Shown piece by piece: positions 1 through 6,644 of a stretch of 7,561 nt of DNA. The DNA comes from an uncultured Collinsella sp. (GTDB lineage Bacteria > Actinomycetota > Coriobacteriia > Coriobacteriales > Coriobacteriaceae): the NCBI GenBank assembly GCA_959019775.1, contig CAUEPS010000040.1, positions 1 to 7,561 on the forward strand. Reading direction: 5' to 3'. The notes beneath the pieces were generated by a model. It saw only the letters and a program-made list of their open reading frames with translations. It was not told the origin of the DNA and made no database searches. Every line of letters starts with the position of its first letter. Position 1 is the stretch's first letter. A program made the position numbers and the translations under genes.

Positions 1-20
1 TCTTACTGTTTGGCTGTATT

Positions 21-51
21 TTGAGTCCTTCTTTTGTATTTGCGCGATAAT
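21..51 (+). promoter_or_regulatory. Candidate promoter for the coaE-SLT-uvrB cluster
   Basis: A TTGAGT at 21-26 (4 of 6 matches to the -35 consensus) and a GATAAT at 46-51 (5 of 6 matches to the -10 consensus) are 19 bases apart, which is longer than the ideal 17. Transcription would begin near position 58 and give a leader of about 20 bases before the coaE start. The first 79 bases otherwise show no recognisable gene end. The coaE frame stays open to the window edge but offers no ATG or GTG start before position 80. The promoter is an inference from two short motifs. Confidence 0.35.
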
Positions 52-79
52 AACTCCCATTGGCGTTAGGGAGGACTTG

Positions 80-721
80 ATGTTTACCGTTTTTGTCTTG
101 GGCAATATTGCTTCGGGAAAGTCGACTGCCTGCCGCTACCTCGAATCTCATGGCGCCATGCTTATCGATCTTGATGAGCTTGCCAAATCGCTGTATGTGC
201 CGGGCTCCGATATCGTCAATGCCCTCGCGGAAGAATTCGGTTGGGACATTCTGGACGGGGAGGGCGGCATTCGCCGCAATGTCCTCGCCGCTCGAGCTTT
301 CGTCTCTCCTGATACAGTTGCGCGGCTCAATAGCATTGTGCACCCTGTTCTCATTGAGCAGCTTTCGCTGAGGATTCTCGATCCTGTTTGCTGTACGGTT
401 TCGTCCCCCCGTTACCCCTTTGCGGTTGTCGAGGTTTCTGCCCCGACTGGTTTTGAGGATGCTTTTGGCCTGGCTGATGAAATTCTGGTTATCAGTGCTC
501 CTTTAGCAGTTCGTCGCGAGCGTGCCATTCATCGTGGTATGGAGTCCTCTGATTTTGATGCGCGCTCTGCATGCCAACCTGATGAGGCTTCGCTTTGTAA
601 TCTCGCTACGACGGTAATCGATAATGCGGCTAGCGATAACTCGCTTTATGAACAACTGGACGCATGGCTTGCACGCCATGGCTTCGGGGATGTAGCGGAT
701 AAGGAGGAGGCCGATGCCTAA
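80..721 (+). CDS. coaE: Dephospho-CoA kinase (CoaE), divergent
   Basis: This cytoplasmic kinase would phosphorylate the ribose 3'-OH of dephospho-CoA using ATP, the final step of coenzyme A synthesis. The 213-residue product matches the family's usual length of about 200. A Walker A loop, GNIASGKST, lies at residues 8-16, followed by an LIDLDELAKSL segment (28-38) that matches the family's 'DAD..AR' motif, an HPVL at 88-91, the lid region RRERAIHRG at 145-153, and a VIDN near 179-182. Several usually conserved spots differ: the loop normally reads GGIGSGKST, DAD is DLD, and the 'PLL.E' element is replaced by SAPTGFED (120-127). I chose the ATG at 80 because AGGGAGG (68-74) sits 5 bases before it; a TTG at 77 in the same frame would place the start too close. 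The last 8 bases overlap the next gene. The family call is firm; full activity is inferred. Confidence 0.88.
   Translation: MFTVFVLGNIASGKSTACRYLESHGAMLIDLDELAKSLYVPGSDIVNALAEEFGWDILDGEGGIRRNVLAARAFVSPDTVARLNSIVHPVLIEQLSLRILDPVCCTVSSPRYPFAVVEVSAPTGFEDAFGLADEILVISAPLAVRRERAIHRGMESSDFDARSACQPDEASLCNLATTVIDNAASDNSLYEQLDAWLARHGFGDVADKEEADA
701..707 (+). promoter_or_regulatory. Ribosome binding site of the transglycosylase gene inside coaE
   Basis: AAGGAGG, a near-perfect Shine-Dalgarno sequence, lies inside the last codons of coaE and 6 bases before the ATG at 714. It fixes the start of the downstream gene and, with the 8-base overlap, suggests that the two genes are translated together. Confidence 0.8.
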
Positions 722-1295
722 GACACGTTTCTTTACGTGGTATCGCTTGGCGCCACTTGCCGTTATGCTCGTCTTCGGTCTTATTTCGCTCGTCTACTCG
801 TATGCCCCTGCCGTCTTCTTTAAGCCTTTGTATCCAATTGACTACGAGGCGTACGTAAAGCAATCGAGCATTTCGCACAATCTTGATCCGTATCTGGTGT
901 GTGCTGTCATAAAGTCGGAATCGAATTGGGATCCCAAGGCTGAGTCGAATCAAGGCGCTCAGGGATTGATGCAGCTGATGCCCGAGACTGCCCAGGATAT
1001 GATTGCTAAGGGTCTTGTCGATGGTAGCGAGTATTCAGCCGACAACCTTAACGATCCCGCTACGAACATCGAGTTTGGCTGTGCGTATCTTTCGTATCTT
1101 CTAACGTATTTTAACGGGTCGACTGACAGTGCCATTGCCGCCTATAACGCCGGCATGGGCAATGTCGACGGATGGGCGCAGCAGAGCACGTCGCTTCACA
1201 ATGCAAACACTTTTCCCGAGACGCAGGCGTATCTGATTCGTGTCAATAATGCCTGGGTTCGCTACAAGACCCTCTATCCCGATCGGTTCGTATAG
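714..1295 (+). CDS. Membrane-anchored SLT-type lytic transglycosylase
   Basis: This enzyme would cleave the MurNAc-GlcNAc bond of peptidoglycan outside the membrane, forming 1,6-anhydro ends. The 193-residue protein starts with a short basic stretch, then a hydrophobic segment at about 11-36 that should act as an uncleaved signal anchor; I see no lipobox. The Slt catalytic domain (transglycosylase SLT family 1) fills residues 50-190: the catalytic glutamate is E69 in IKSESNWDP, followed by QGAQGLMQLMP (80-90), NIEFGCAYLSYLL (118-130) and AYNAGMGNV (143-151). It carries no LysM or other wall-binding module, so it is a minimal enzyme. The ATG at 714 overlaps the coaE end and has AAGGAGG in front of it. 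Its place between coaE and uvrB does not explain its role; it is likely co-transcribed with coaE. Family assignment is firm; the cell-cycle or remodelling role is unknown. Confidence 0.92.
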   Translation: MPKTRFFTWYRLAPLAVMLVFGLISLVYSYAPAVFFKPLYPIDYEAYVKQSSISHNLDPYLVCAVIKSESNWDPKAESNQGAQGLMQLMPETAQDMIAKGLVDGSEYSADNLNDPATNIEFGCAYLSYLLTYFNGSTDSAIAAYNAGMGNVDGWAQQSTSLHNANTFPETQAYLIRVNNAWVRYKTLYPDRFV

Positions 1296-1311
1296 GACTA
1301 TGCCTGCCGCC

Positions 1312-1341
1312 TGCGTATACTGCAGATATATGAGTTAGGAG
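1312..1341 (+). promoter_or_regulatory. Possible internal promoter and ribosome binding site before uvrB
   Basis: The 51-base gap before uvrB holds TATACT at 1316-1321 (5 of 6 matches to a -10 box), but no convincing -35 box at the right distance, and the TG at 1312-1313 is one base out of register for an extended -10. TAGGAG at 1336-1341 lies 5 bases before the uvrB ATG and is the likely ribosome binding site. No terminator is visible between the transglycosylase gene and uvrB, so read-through from upstream is equally possible. Confidence 0.3.
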
Positions 1342-1346
1342 TATCC

Positions 1347-3587
1347 ATGGCGGAATTTGAAGTTGAGCGTGTTGGAGGAGAGCTTAAACGTTTTGGCGTT
1401 GAGGGCTCTGAGGTGCCGTTTAAGGTCGTGTCTCCATACGAGCCCGCTGGCTCCCAGCCTAAGGCCATTGAGTCGCTTGTGCAGGGCGTGAGGGACGGAG
1501 ATCGCTATCAGGTTTTGCTGGGCGTGACTGGTTCGGGCAAGACCTTCACGATGGCTAAGACTATTGAGGCCCTGGGGAAGCCGACGCTGGTTATGGCTCC
1601 CAATAAAACGCTTGCCGCTCAGCTTGCGAGCGAGCTCAAGGAATTCTTCCCTGACAACGCCGCGGTCTATTTTGTGTCGTACTACGATTACTATCAACCC
1701 GAAGCGTATGTGCCGCAAAGCGATACGTATATCGAGAAGGATTCCTCGATTAACGAAGAAGTTGAGATGCTGCGACATCAGGCGACCGCATCGCTGCTAT
1801 CTCGACGCGATGTGATCGTCGTCGCATCGGTCTCGTGTATCTATGGCATTGGCTCTCCCGAGGACTATGCGGGCCTAGCTCCGAACGTCGACAAGAAGGT
1901 GCCGCTCGAGCGCGATGACTTTATCCATGCGCTTATCGATATCCAGTACGATCGCAATGACTATGATTTAGCACGTGGCACCTTCCGCGTGCGCGGCGAT
2001 GTCGTCGACGTGTATCCACCCTATGCCGAGCATCCGTTGCGGTTTGAGTTCTTTGGCGACGAGGTTGAGCTGATTGCCGAGATCGACGAGGTTACCGGCG
2101 AGATGCTACGTGAGTACGAGGCCATTCCCGTGTGGCCGGCCTCGCACTACGTGACTGAGAAGCCTAAGGTCAAAGCGGCTCTGAAATCAATCAGTGAAGA
2201 GTGCGAGAAGCGTGTGGCCGAGCTCAAGGCGACTGATAAGCTGCTCGAGGCACAGCGTCTGCAGCAGCGCACCGACTATGATCTTGAGATGCTCGAGACG
2301 ATGGGCTTTTGCAACGGCATCGAGAACTACTCGCGTCATCTGGACGGTCGAAAACCGGGCGAGCCACCGTTTACCCTGATCGATTACTTTCCTAAGGACA
2401 TGCTCTGCATCATCGATGAGAGCCATGTGACGGTGCCGCAGATCCGCGGCATGCACGAAGGTGACCGCTCGCGTAAGGTGACGCTGGTGGAGCACGGTTT
2501 TCGTCTGCCTTCGGCACTCGATAACCGCCCGCTTCGTTTCGATGAGTTTGAGGCGAGGATTCCCCAGTTCATCTACGTCTCGGCTACGCCGGGCGACTAT
2601 GAGCTGCGGGTTAGCCAGAACGACGTTGAGCAGATTATTCGTCCGACCGGTCTGCTCGACCCCAAGATCGATGTGCGTCCGGTTCGTGGACAGATTGACG
2701 ATCTTGAGGACGAGATTCGCGAGCGCGTTGCCCGCAAGGAGCGCGTGCTGGTGACCACGCTCACCAAGCGCATGGCCGAGGACCTGACCGACCATCTGCT
2801 TGATGCCGGCATTAAGGTCAATTACATGCACTCCGATACAGCGACGATGGACCGTGTCGAGATCCTGCGAACGCTGCGCGAGGGAAAGATTGATGTTCTC
2901 GTCGGCATCAACCTGCTCCGCGAGGGTCTGGACCTTCCCGAGGTCTCGCTGGTGGCAATTCTCGACGCTGACAAGGAAGGCTTCTTGCGCAACCGCCGTT
3001 CGTTGATTCAGACGATTGGCCGTGCGGCCCGTAATGCCGACGGCGAGGTCATCATGTATGCAGACGTTGTGACCGATTCGATGAAAGAAGCCATCGAGGA
3101 GACGCAGCGCCGTCGCGAAATTCAGATGGCATATAACGAAGAGCATGGCATTGTGCCCAAGACGGTCCGCAAGGCCATTAACGACATTTCGAGCTTTATT
3201 GCCGAGGCCGAAAAGACTGTGGGCTCGAAGGGACGCTCGAGAGGCGATTCACTGGGTCACGGGGCGTTCTATACACCCGACGAAAACGGCGAGGGCGCCG
3301 CTCCGGAGACGGTGGCACCCGAGCAGACGCTTGCCGAGCAGCTGGAAGGGCTACCGCATGACGAGCTCGTGCGGATCGTCGAGACCATGGAGGAAGACAT
3401 GCGTAATGCTTCCGCCGCCATGGACTTTGAGGAGGCAGCACGTCTGCGCGATGCCGTCGTTCAGATTCGGGCGATGCTTGAGGGCGCATCTGAGGACGAG
3501 ACGATCGAGCGCTTACGTTCGCAGGCCCGCAAGGGTTCCACTTTCGCATCGGGCAGAAAACGCCAGGGTGCACGGTTTAAGAAATAG
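1347..3587 (+). CDS. uvrB: Excinuclease ABC subunit UvrB
   Basis: UvrB is the damage-verifying helicase-like subunit of nucleotide excision repair; UvrA loads it on DNA and it then recruits UvrC for the incisions. The 746-residue protein shows every expected element: Walker A GVTGSGKT (59-66), the beta-hairpin region with YDYYQPEAYVP (113-123) that clamps one strand, the UvrA-binding domain (about 150-250), Walker B IIDESH (355-360), SATPGDYE (412-419), INLLREGLDLPEVS (521-534), helicase motif VI QTIGRAARN (555-563), and a C-terminal UVR motif (about 673-708) that contacts UvrC. It is about 70 residues longer than the E. coli protein, mainly through a low-complexity acidic linker (about 627-670) before the UVR motif and a basic tail ending in RKRQGARFKK. 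The start has TAGGAG 5 bases upstream. Linkage to coaE is also known in other Actinobacteria (for example Mycobacterium tuberculosis). Confidence 0.98.
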   Translation: MAEFEVERVGGELKRFGVEGSEVPFKVVSPYEPAGSQPKAIESLVQGVRDGDRYQVLLGVTGSGKTFTMAKTIEALGKPTLVMAPNKTLAAQLASELKEFFPDNAAVYFVSYYDYYQPEAYVPQSDTYIEKDSSINEEVEMLRHQATASLLSRRDVIVVASVSCIYGIGSPEDYAGLAPNVDKKVPLERDDFIHALIDIQYDRNDYDLARGTFRVRGDVVDVYPPYAEHPLRFEFFGDEVELIAEIDEVTGEMLREYEAIPVWPASHYVTEKPKVKAALKSISEECEKRVAELKATDKLLEAQRLQQRTDYDLEMLETMGFCNGIENYSRHLDGRKPGEPPFTLIDYFPKDMLCIIDESHVTVPQIRGMHEGDRSRKVTLVEHGFRLPSALDNRPLRFDEFEARIPQFIYVSATPGDYELRVSQNDVEQIIRPTGLLDPKIDVRPVRGQIDDLEDEIRERVARKERVLVTTLTKRMAEDLTDHLLDAGIKVNYMHSDTATMDRVEILRTLREGKIDVLVGINLLREGLDLPEVSLVAILDADKEGFLRNRRSLIQTIGRAARNADGEVIMYADVVTDSMKEAIEETQRRREIQMAYNEEHGIVPKTVRKAINDISSFIAEAEKTVGSKGRSRGDSLGHGAFYTPDENGEGAAPETVAPEQTLAEQLEGLPHDELVRIVETMEEDMRNASAAMDFEEAARLRDAVVQIRAMLEGASEDETIERLRSQARKGSTFASGRKRQGARFKK

Positions 3588-3590
3588 CGA

Positions 3591-3634
3591 ACAGGCCCCG
3601 AGTTCCCTGTGGAGCTCGGGGCCTGTGGCTTTTG
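3591..3634. terminator. Strong hairpin terminator between convergent genes
   Basis: ACAGGCCCCGAG (3591-3602) pairs perfectly with CTCGGGGCCTGT (3615-3626). In the plus-strand RNA four more pairs (3603-3606 with 3611-3614, one a U-G) extend the stem to 16 pairs around a CUGU loop. TTTT at 3630-3633 gives a short U-tract for uvrB. On the minus strand the stem is followed by a less uniform run (tcgctatttctt), so it may also stop the FAD dehydrogenase transcript. It starts 3 bases after the uvrB stop and lies 19 bases past the end of the converging gene. Confidence 0.8.
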
Positions 3635-3652
3635 CGCGCTGGAATTCGTGCG

Positions 3653-5293
3653 TTAGAGGTCTGCGATCAGGGCTTCGGCACAACGGATGCCGTCGGTGGC
3701 CGCGCTCATGATACCGCCGGCATATCCAGCTCCCTCACCACAAGGGTAGAGACCCGGGGTCGACACGGCATGGCACGATCGGTCTCGGGTGACAGTGACC
3801 GGTGAGCTCGAACGAGTCTCCACGCCGGTAAGAACGGCATCGGGGCGGTCATAGCCATGCAGTTTCTTACCGAGCAGGGGGATTCCCAAACGAAGCGATT
3901 CGACGATATGCTGCGGCAGGGCTTCGTCGATCGCCGTCCAGGTCACACCAAGTGGATAGGTTGGTTTTACCTTTCCGGGTGCCGTGCTGGCGCGTCTCGC
4001 AAGGAAATCTCCGACGAGCTGTGCCGGCGCGTTCCAGTTGGAGCCACCCAGGCGATAGGCGGCTCGCTCGCAGGCGCGCTGGAGCTCAATGCCTGCGAGC
4101 GGATCATCGCCGGGAAGGTCGTCAGGTGTGACGTTGACGAGTAGGGCGGCATTCGCGTTTCGTCCGTCGCGGGCATTGAGGCTGGCACCGTTGACGCACA
4201 GATGGCCCTGCTCGGAAGAAGCCGCGACAACCTGTCCGCCGGGGCACATGCAAAACGAGAACACGCTGCGGCCGTTGGGGAGATGGGCGACAAGCTTGTA
4301 GGGGGCTGCTCCGAGTGCCGGGTGCCCCGCCGAAGGGCCATATTGGGCACGGTCGATGTCGCGCTGTGGATGCTCGATGCGCACGCCCATGGCGAAGGTC
4401 TTTTGCGCGAGGGCGATGTTATGTTTTTTGAGAAGCTCGAATACGTCGCGGGCGGAATGGCCGCAGGCGAGAATGAGGTGCTTTGTGGCGATTGTCTCGC
4501 TTGTGGTTCCTTGGGGCGGTTGGACATCGACGCCGGTGATGGCGCCAGATCCATCGGTTCGAATATTGACGAGCTTTGTTCGATAGCGGACGGTTCCGCC
4601 GAGCTGCTCGATGCGCTGAGAAATGTTGGTGACGACGGTGGGGAGGATGTCGGAGCCAATGTGCGGCTTGGCGTCCCACAGGATGTCGCGAGGTGAGCCC
4701 GCTTCGACGAAGGTCTCAAGAATCAGTCGATGGGCAGGGTTCTTGGTTCCCGTGTTGAGCTTGCCGTCCGAGAAGGTCCCTGCGCCGCCCAGGCCAAATT
4801 GGATATTGCTTTCGGGGTCGAGGATACGCTCCTTAAGAAAGAGATCAATCGCTTCCGAGCGGCGAAGTGCGGGGTCGCCGCGCTCGATAAGCATGGGCTT
4901 CAGACCCGCTTCGGCAAGAGTGAGCGCGGCGAAAAGGCCAGCGCATCCGGCACCGACGACGACGGGGCGCTCTTTGGGTGCGCCGGAAACGGGGGAGGGG
5001 AATGAAGGAGCCTCGTCGTCTACCATGCGGATGCGCGAGCGGTTACGCTCGGCGACGCGGTCGACCATCTCCTGCTCGAGTCGGGAACTTGTCAGCTCAA
5101 CTCGAAAGCTCAAAATAAAATGGACATCTCGCTTTTTACGGGCGTCGATTGACTTGCGATGGAGCTCAATGGCTTTAATCTGGGAATCCTCGCATCGCAG
5201 GGCTCGTTTGACGGCGCATCTACCAATAGCAAGGCAGGCAGTTTCGTCGCCGGCCTCATCGAGTGACGCGTGGACTTGGGTGATTTCGATCAT
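3653..5293 (-). CDS. COG2509-type FAD-dependent dehydrogenase of unknown substrate
   Basis: A 546-residue predicted flavoprotein of the family known as 'uncharacterised FAD-dependent dehydrogenase' (COG2509); its substrate is not known to me. Residues 1-105 form the family's N-terminal domain, with a KSIDARKKRDVHF segment (47-59). An FAD-binding Rossmann fold follows: VVVGAGCAGLFAA (111-123, GxGxxG at G114, G116, G119) ending in LIERGD (135-140). Further family hallmarks are FGLGGAGTFSDGKL (166-179), LILACGHSARDVFELL (273-288), FSFCMCPGG (346-354) and the C-terminal FAD contact PCGEGAGYAGGIMSAATDG (517-535). No signal peptide or membrane segment is visible, so it should be cytoplasmic. The frame stays open far upstream, but I start at the ATG at 5293 because AAGGAGA lies 5 bases before it and the N-terminal homology begins there. 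It follows another flavoprotein gene by 79 bases that contain a hairpin. Family call is strong; reaction unknown. Confidence 0.9.
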   Translation of the reverse strand: MIEITQVHASLDEAGDETACLAIGRCAVKRALRCEDSQIKAIELHRKSIDARKKRDVHFILSFRVELTSSRLEQEMVDRVAERNRSRIRMVDDEAPSFPSPVSGAPKERPVVVGAGCAGLFAALTLAEAGLKPMLIERGDPALRRSEAIDLFLKERILDPESNIQFGLGGAGTFSDGKLNTGTKNPAHRLILETFVEAGSPRDILWDAKPHIGSDILPTVVTNISQRIEQLGGTVRYRTKLVNIRTDGSGAITGVDVQPPQGTTSETIATKHLILACGHSARDVFELLKKHNIALAQKTFAMGVRIEHPQRDIDRAQYGPSAGHPALGAAPYKLVAHLPNGRSVFSFCMCPGGQVVAASSEQGHLCVNGASLNARDGRNANAALLVNVTPDDLPGDDPLAGIELQRACERAAYRLGGSNWNAPAQLVGDFLARRASTAPGKVKPTYPLGVTWTAIDEALPQHIVESLRLGIPLLGKKLHGYDRPDAVLTGVETRSSSPVTVTRDRSCHAVSTPGLYPCGEGAGYAGGIMSAATDGIRCAEALIADL

Positions 5294-5298
5294 CGAGG

Positions 5299-5305
5299 TC
5301 TCCTT
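5299..5305 (-). promoter_or_regulatory. Ribosome binding site fixing the FAD dehydrogenase start
   Basis: Read on the minus strand, AAGGAGA stands 5 bases before the ATG at 5293. It decides between this start and the much longer open frame that continues upstream to 5866 through the neighbouring gene. Confidence 0.85.
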
Positions 5306-5310
5306 AGATG

Positions 5311-5343
5311 CAAGAAAGAGGCCGCCCGGTGTCCCAGACGGCC
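5311..5343 (-). terminator. Hairpin with U-rich tail between the two flavoprotein genes
   Basis: On the minus strand, bases 5343 to 5320 fold into a 10-pair stem (outer half GGCCGTC against GGCGGCC) closed by a GACA loop, followed by TCTTTCTTG (5319-5311). Two of the pairs are G-U in the minus-strand RNA and would be A-C mismatches in the plus-strand RNA, so the structure is built for the minus strand. It fits an intrinsic terminator for the Mrp-flavoprotein operon. However, it lies only 14 bases before the ribosome binding site of the next gene and downstream of the only visible -10 box, so it may be a leaky terminator or attenuator. Confidence 0.65.
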
Positions 5344-5356
5344 CGAATGCGTTTTG

Positions 5357-5362
5357 ATTATA
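5357..5362 (-). promoter_or_regulatory. Perfect -10 box (TATAAT) upstream of the FAD dehydrogenase
   Basis: The minus strand reads TATAAT at 5362-5357, an exact -10 consensus, 11 bases past the stop codon of the preceding gene. No good -35 box exists 16-19 bases upstream (the best candidates match only 1-2 of 6 positions) and there is no extended TGn element. If it works, RNA would begin near 5350, just ahead of the hairpin at 5343-5320. Confidence 0.35.
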
Positions 5363-5372
5363 GACTGCGCGG

Positions 5373-6644
5373 CTATAGGCTGCTTGCAGCGCGAATACCC
5401 GAGATCCAAGCCCACGCAAGGTTGAAACCGCCGCAATCGGCATCGATGTCGAGCGCCTCGCCGCAGACGTAAAGCGGGGCTCCAACTGTGGCATTTGCGC
5501 GAAGGCCGGGTGCCGATACGCTCTCGATGGATATACCGCCGCGCGTGACCTGCGCCGAACGCTCCTCTGTCGTTCCCTCGACGAGCAGCTTAAAGTGCTT
5601 GAGGATTGAGACCAGATGGATGACGTCGTGCGACCCGGGGTGGCACTGTTCGAATGCGGTGCAGACAACGTGAGAGAACTGCGGGGCAAGCATACCGTCG
5701 AGCCAGCGGGGGTCGCGGGGTGAAAAGCCGCCGAGCAACTCAACTCGCTGGTTGAGCATATCGAGCAACTCGTCTTTGGAGAGGTCGGGGAAAACGTCGA
5801 GCAGAATCGTGTCGCCGCGCTGGACGCGACGGGAGAGGTTAAAGGCGGCAACGCCCGAGATGCCAAAGGTTCGGAAGAGCACTTCGCCGTCTTCGCGCCA
5901 GAGCTCCTCGTGATTGCGGGTGAGCATCAAGCGGGCGCGAACGCGCAGGCCATCCAGTGTCTTGAGCGCGGTTTGGTCGCCGAAGACCGATGCCGACACA
6001 GGGCAGAGGACGGGTTGCTGCGGTGTGAGAGGAAGATTGAACGTCTTCGCGATGTCGGCAGGGTTGCCGCCCGTAGCGATCATTACGGCCTTTGCCTGCA
6101 GCGTCTCGTTCTTGCGAGGGGTGTCGGCGAGCGCCTTCCGAAGCGAGCGGACCTCCGTTTTTCGGTCGTCGTGCTTTTTTGCCTTGAGTGCTCGCGCGGG
6201 ACGGTCTATTTGGAGTGCCCAGCCCTCGGGGGTTTTGAATGCCGAGGCAACGTTTGCTCCACAGATCAAGGTGATACCCAGGTGATTGCAAGCGTTGAGA
6301 AATGCATCGCGCACCGATTCGGCACGAAGGGAGCGCGGATACAGCCGGCCCTCCTCGGAGGTCGTCATGATGCCCAGCGAGGAGAAGAAACTGCCGAGCT
6401 CTTGCTCGGGCTGGGGACCCATGACGGATTCGACGAATGCGGGGCGGTTGTACCGCTGGAAATCAATTGATTCGTTGGAAAGGTTGCAGCGGCCGTTGCC
6501 GGTCGCAAGGAGTTTAAGGCCGCAGGCAACATCGCGCTCAACGATGCAGACGCTTTTGCCTGCGCGTGCGGCCGTAATGGCGGCGGCGAGACCCGAGGCC
6601 CCGCCGCCGATTGCCAAGACGTCATAGGAGGCGTTTGTGTTCAC
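5373..6644 (-). CDS. HI0933/BaiN-type NAD(P)/FAD-dependent oxidoreductase, atypical
   Basis: A 423-residue cytoplasmic flavoprotein of the HI0933-like family (COG2081), which includes proteins named BaiN or aminoacetone oxidase; the substrate here is unknown and I do not assign baiN. The FAD-binding fold is at the very N-terminus: AIGGGASGLAAAITAARAG (11-29) ending in CIVERD. Family hallmarks follow: LKLLATGNGRCNLSN (43-57), MIATGG (188-193), GEVLFRTFGISGVAAFNLSR (253-272) and GEALDIDADCGGFNLAWAW (395-413). Two features are odd: the region after ATGG lacks the usual GSTGDGY-like motif, and residues about 148-182 form a strongly charged insertion. The GTG start at 6644 directly follows the TAA of the Mrp gene, with GAGG 5 bases before it inside that gene; no alternative start would keep the FAD loop. 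The arrangement suggests translational coupling. Family call is firm, function open. Confidence 0.9.
   Translation of the reverse strand: MNTNASYDVLAIGGGASGLAAAITAARAGKSVCIVERDVACGLKLLATGNGRCNLSNESIDFQRYNRPAFVESVMGPQPEQELGSFFSSLGIMTTSEEGRLYPRSLRAESVRDAFLNACNHLGITLICGANVASAFKTPEGWALQIDRPARALKAKKHDDRKTEVRSLRKALADTPRKNETLQAKAVMIATGGNPADIAKTFNLPLTPQQPVLCPVSASVFGDQTALKTLDGLRVRARLMLTRNHEELWREDGEVLFRTFGISGVAAFNLSRRVQRGDTILLDVFPDLSKDELLDMLNQRVELLGGFSPRDPRWLDGMLAPQFSHVVCTAFEQCHPGSHDVIHLVSILKHFKLLVEGTTEERSAQVTRGGISIESVSAPGLRANATVGAPLYVCGEALDIDADCGGFNLAWAWISGIRAASSL

Noticed and set aside
1277..1346. An SOS (LexA) box of the CGAAC-N4-GTTCG type before uvrB
   Set aside because: Only a GTTCG half-site is present (1286-1290), inside the end of the transglycosylase gene; the partner arm is missing at the required spacing.
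2187..3146. A 319-codon open frame on the minus strand inside uvrB
   Set aside because: It lies wholly opposite uvrB, whose protein is intact and highly conserved. The translation shows no recognisable domain; a long antisense frame is expected from the codon bias of a GC-rich gene.
3145..3711. A 188-codon plus-strand frame crossing the end of uvrB and the terminator
   Set aside because: It reads uvrB out of frame, is arginine and proline rich, and runs through the hairpin into the convergent gene.
4623..5357. A 244-codon open frame on the plus strand opposite the COG2509 gene
   Set aside because: The product is rich in serine, arginine and proline with no domain, typical of an antisense shadow. 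The minus-strand frame contains clear FAD motifs.
5294..5866. A 191-residue N-terminal extension of the COG2509 protein
   Set aside because: The frame is open but runs opposite no homologous domain, overlaps the HI0933-type gene in another frame, and has no good start; the ATG at 5293 has a strong ribosome binding site.
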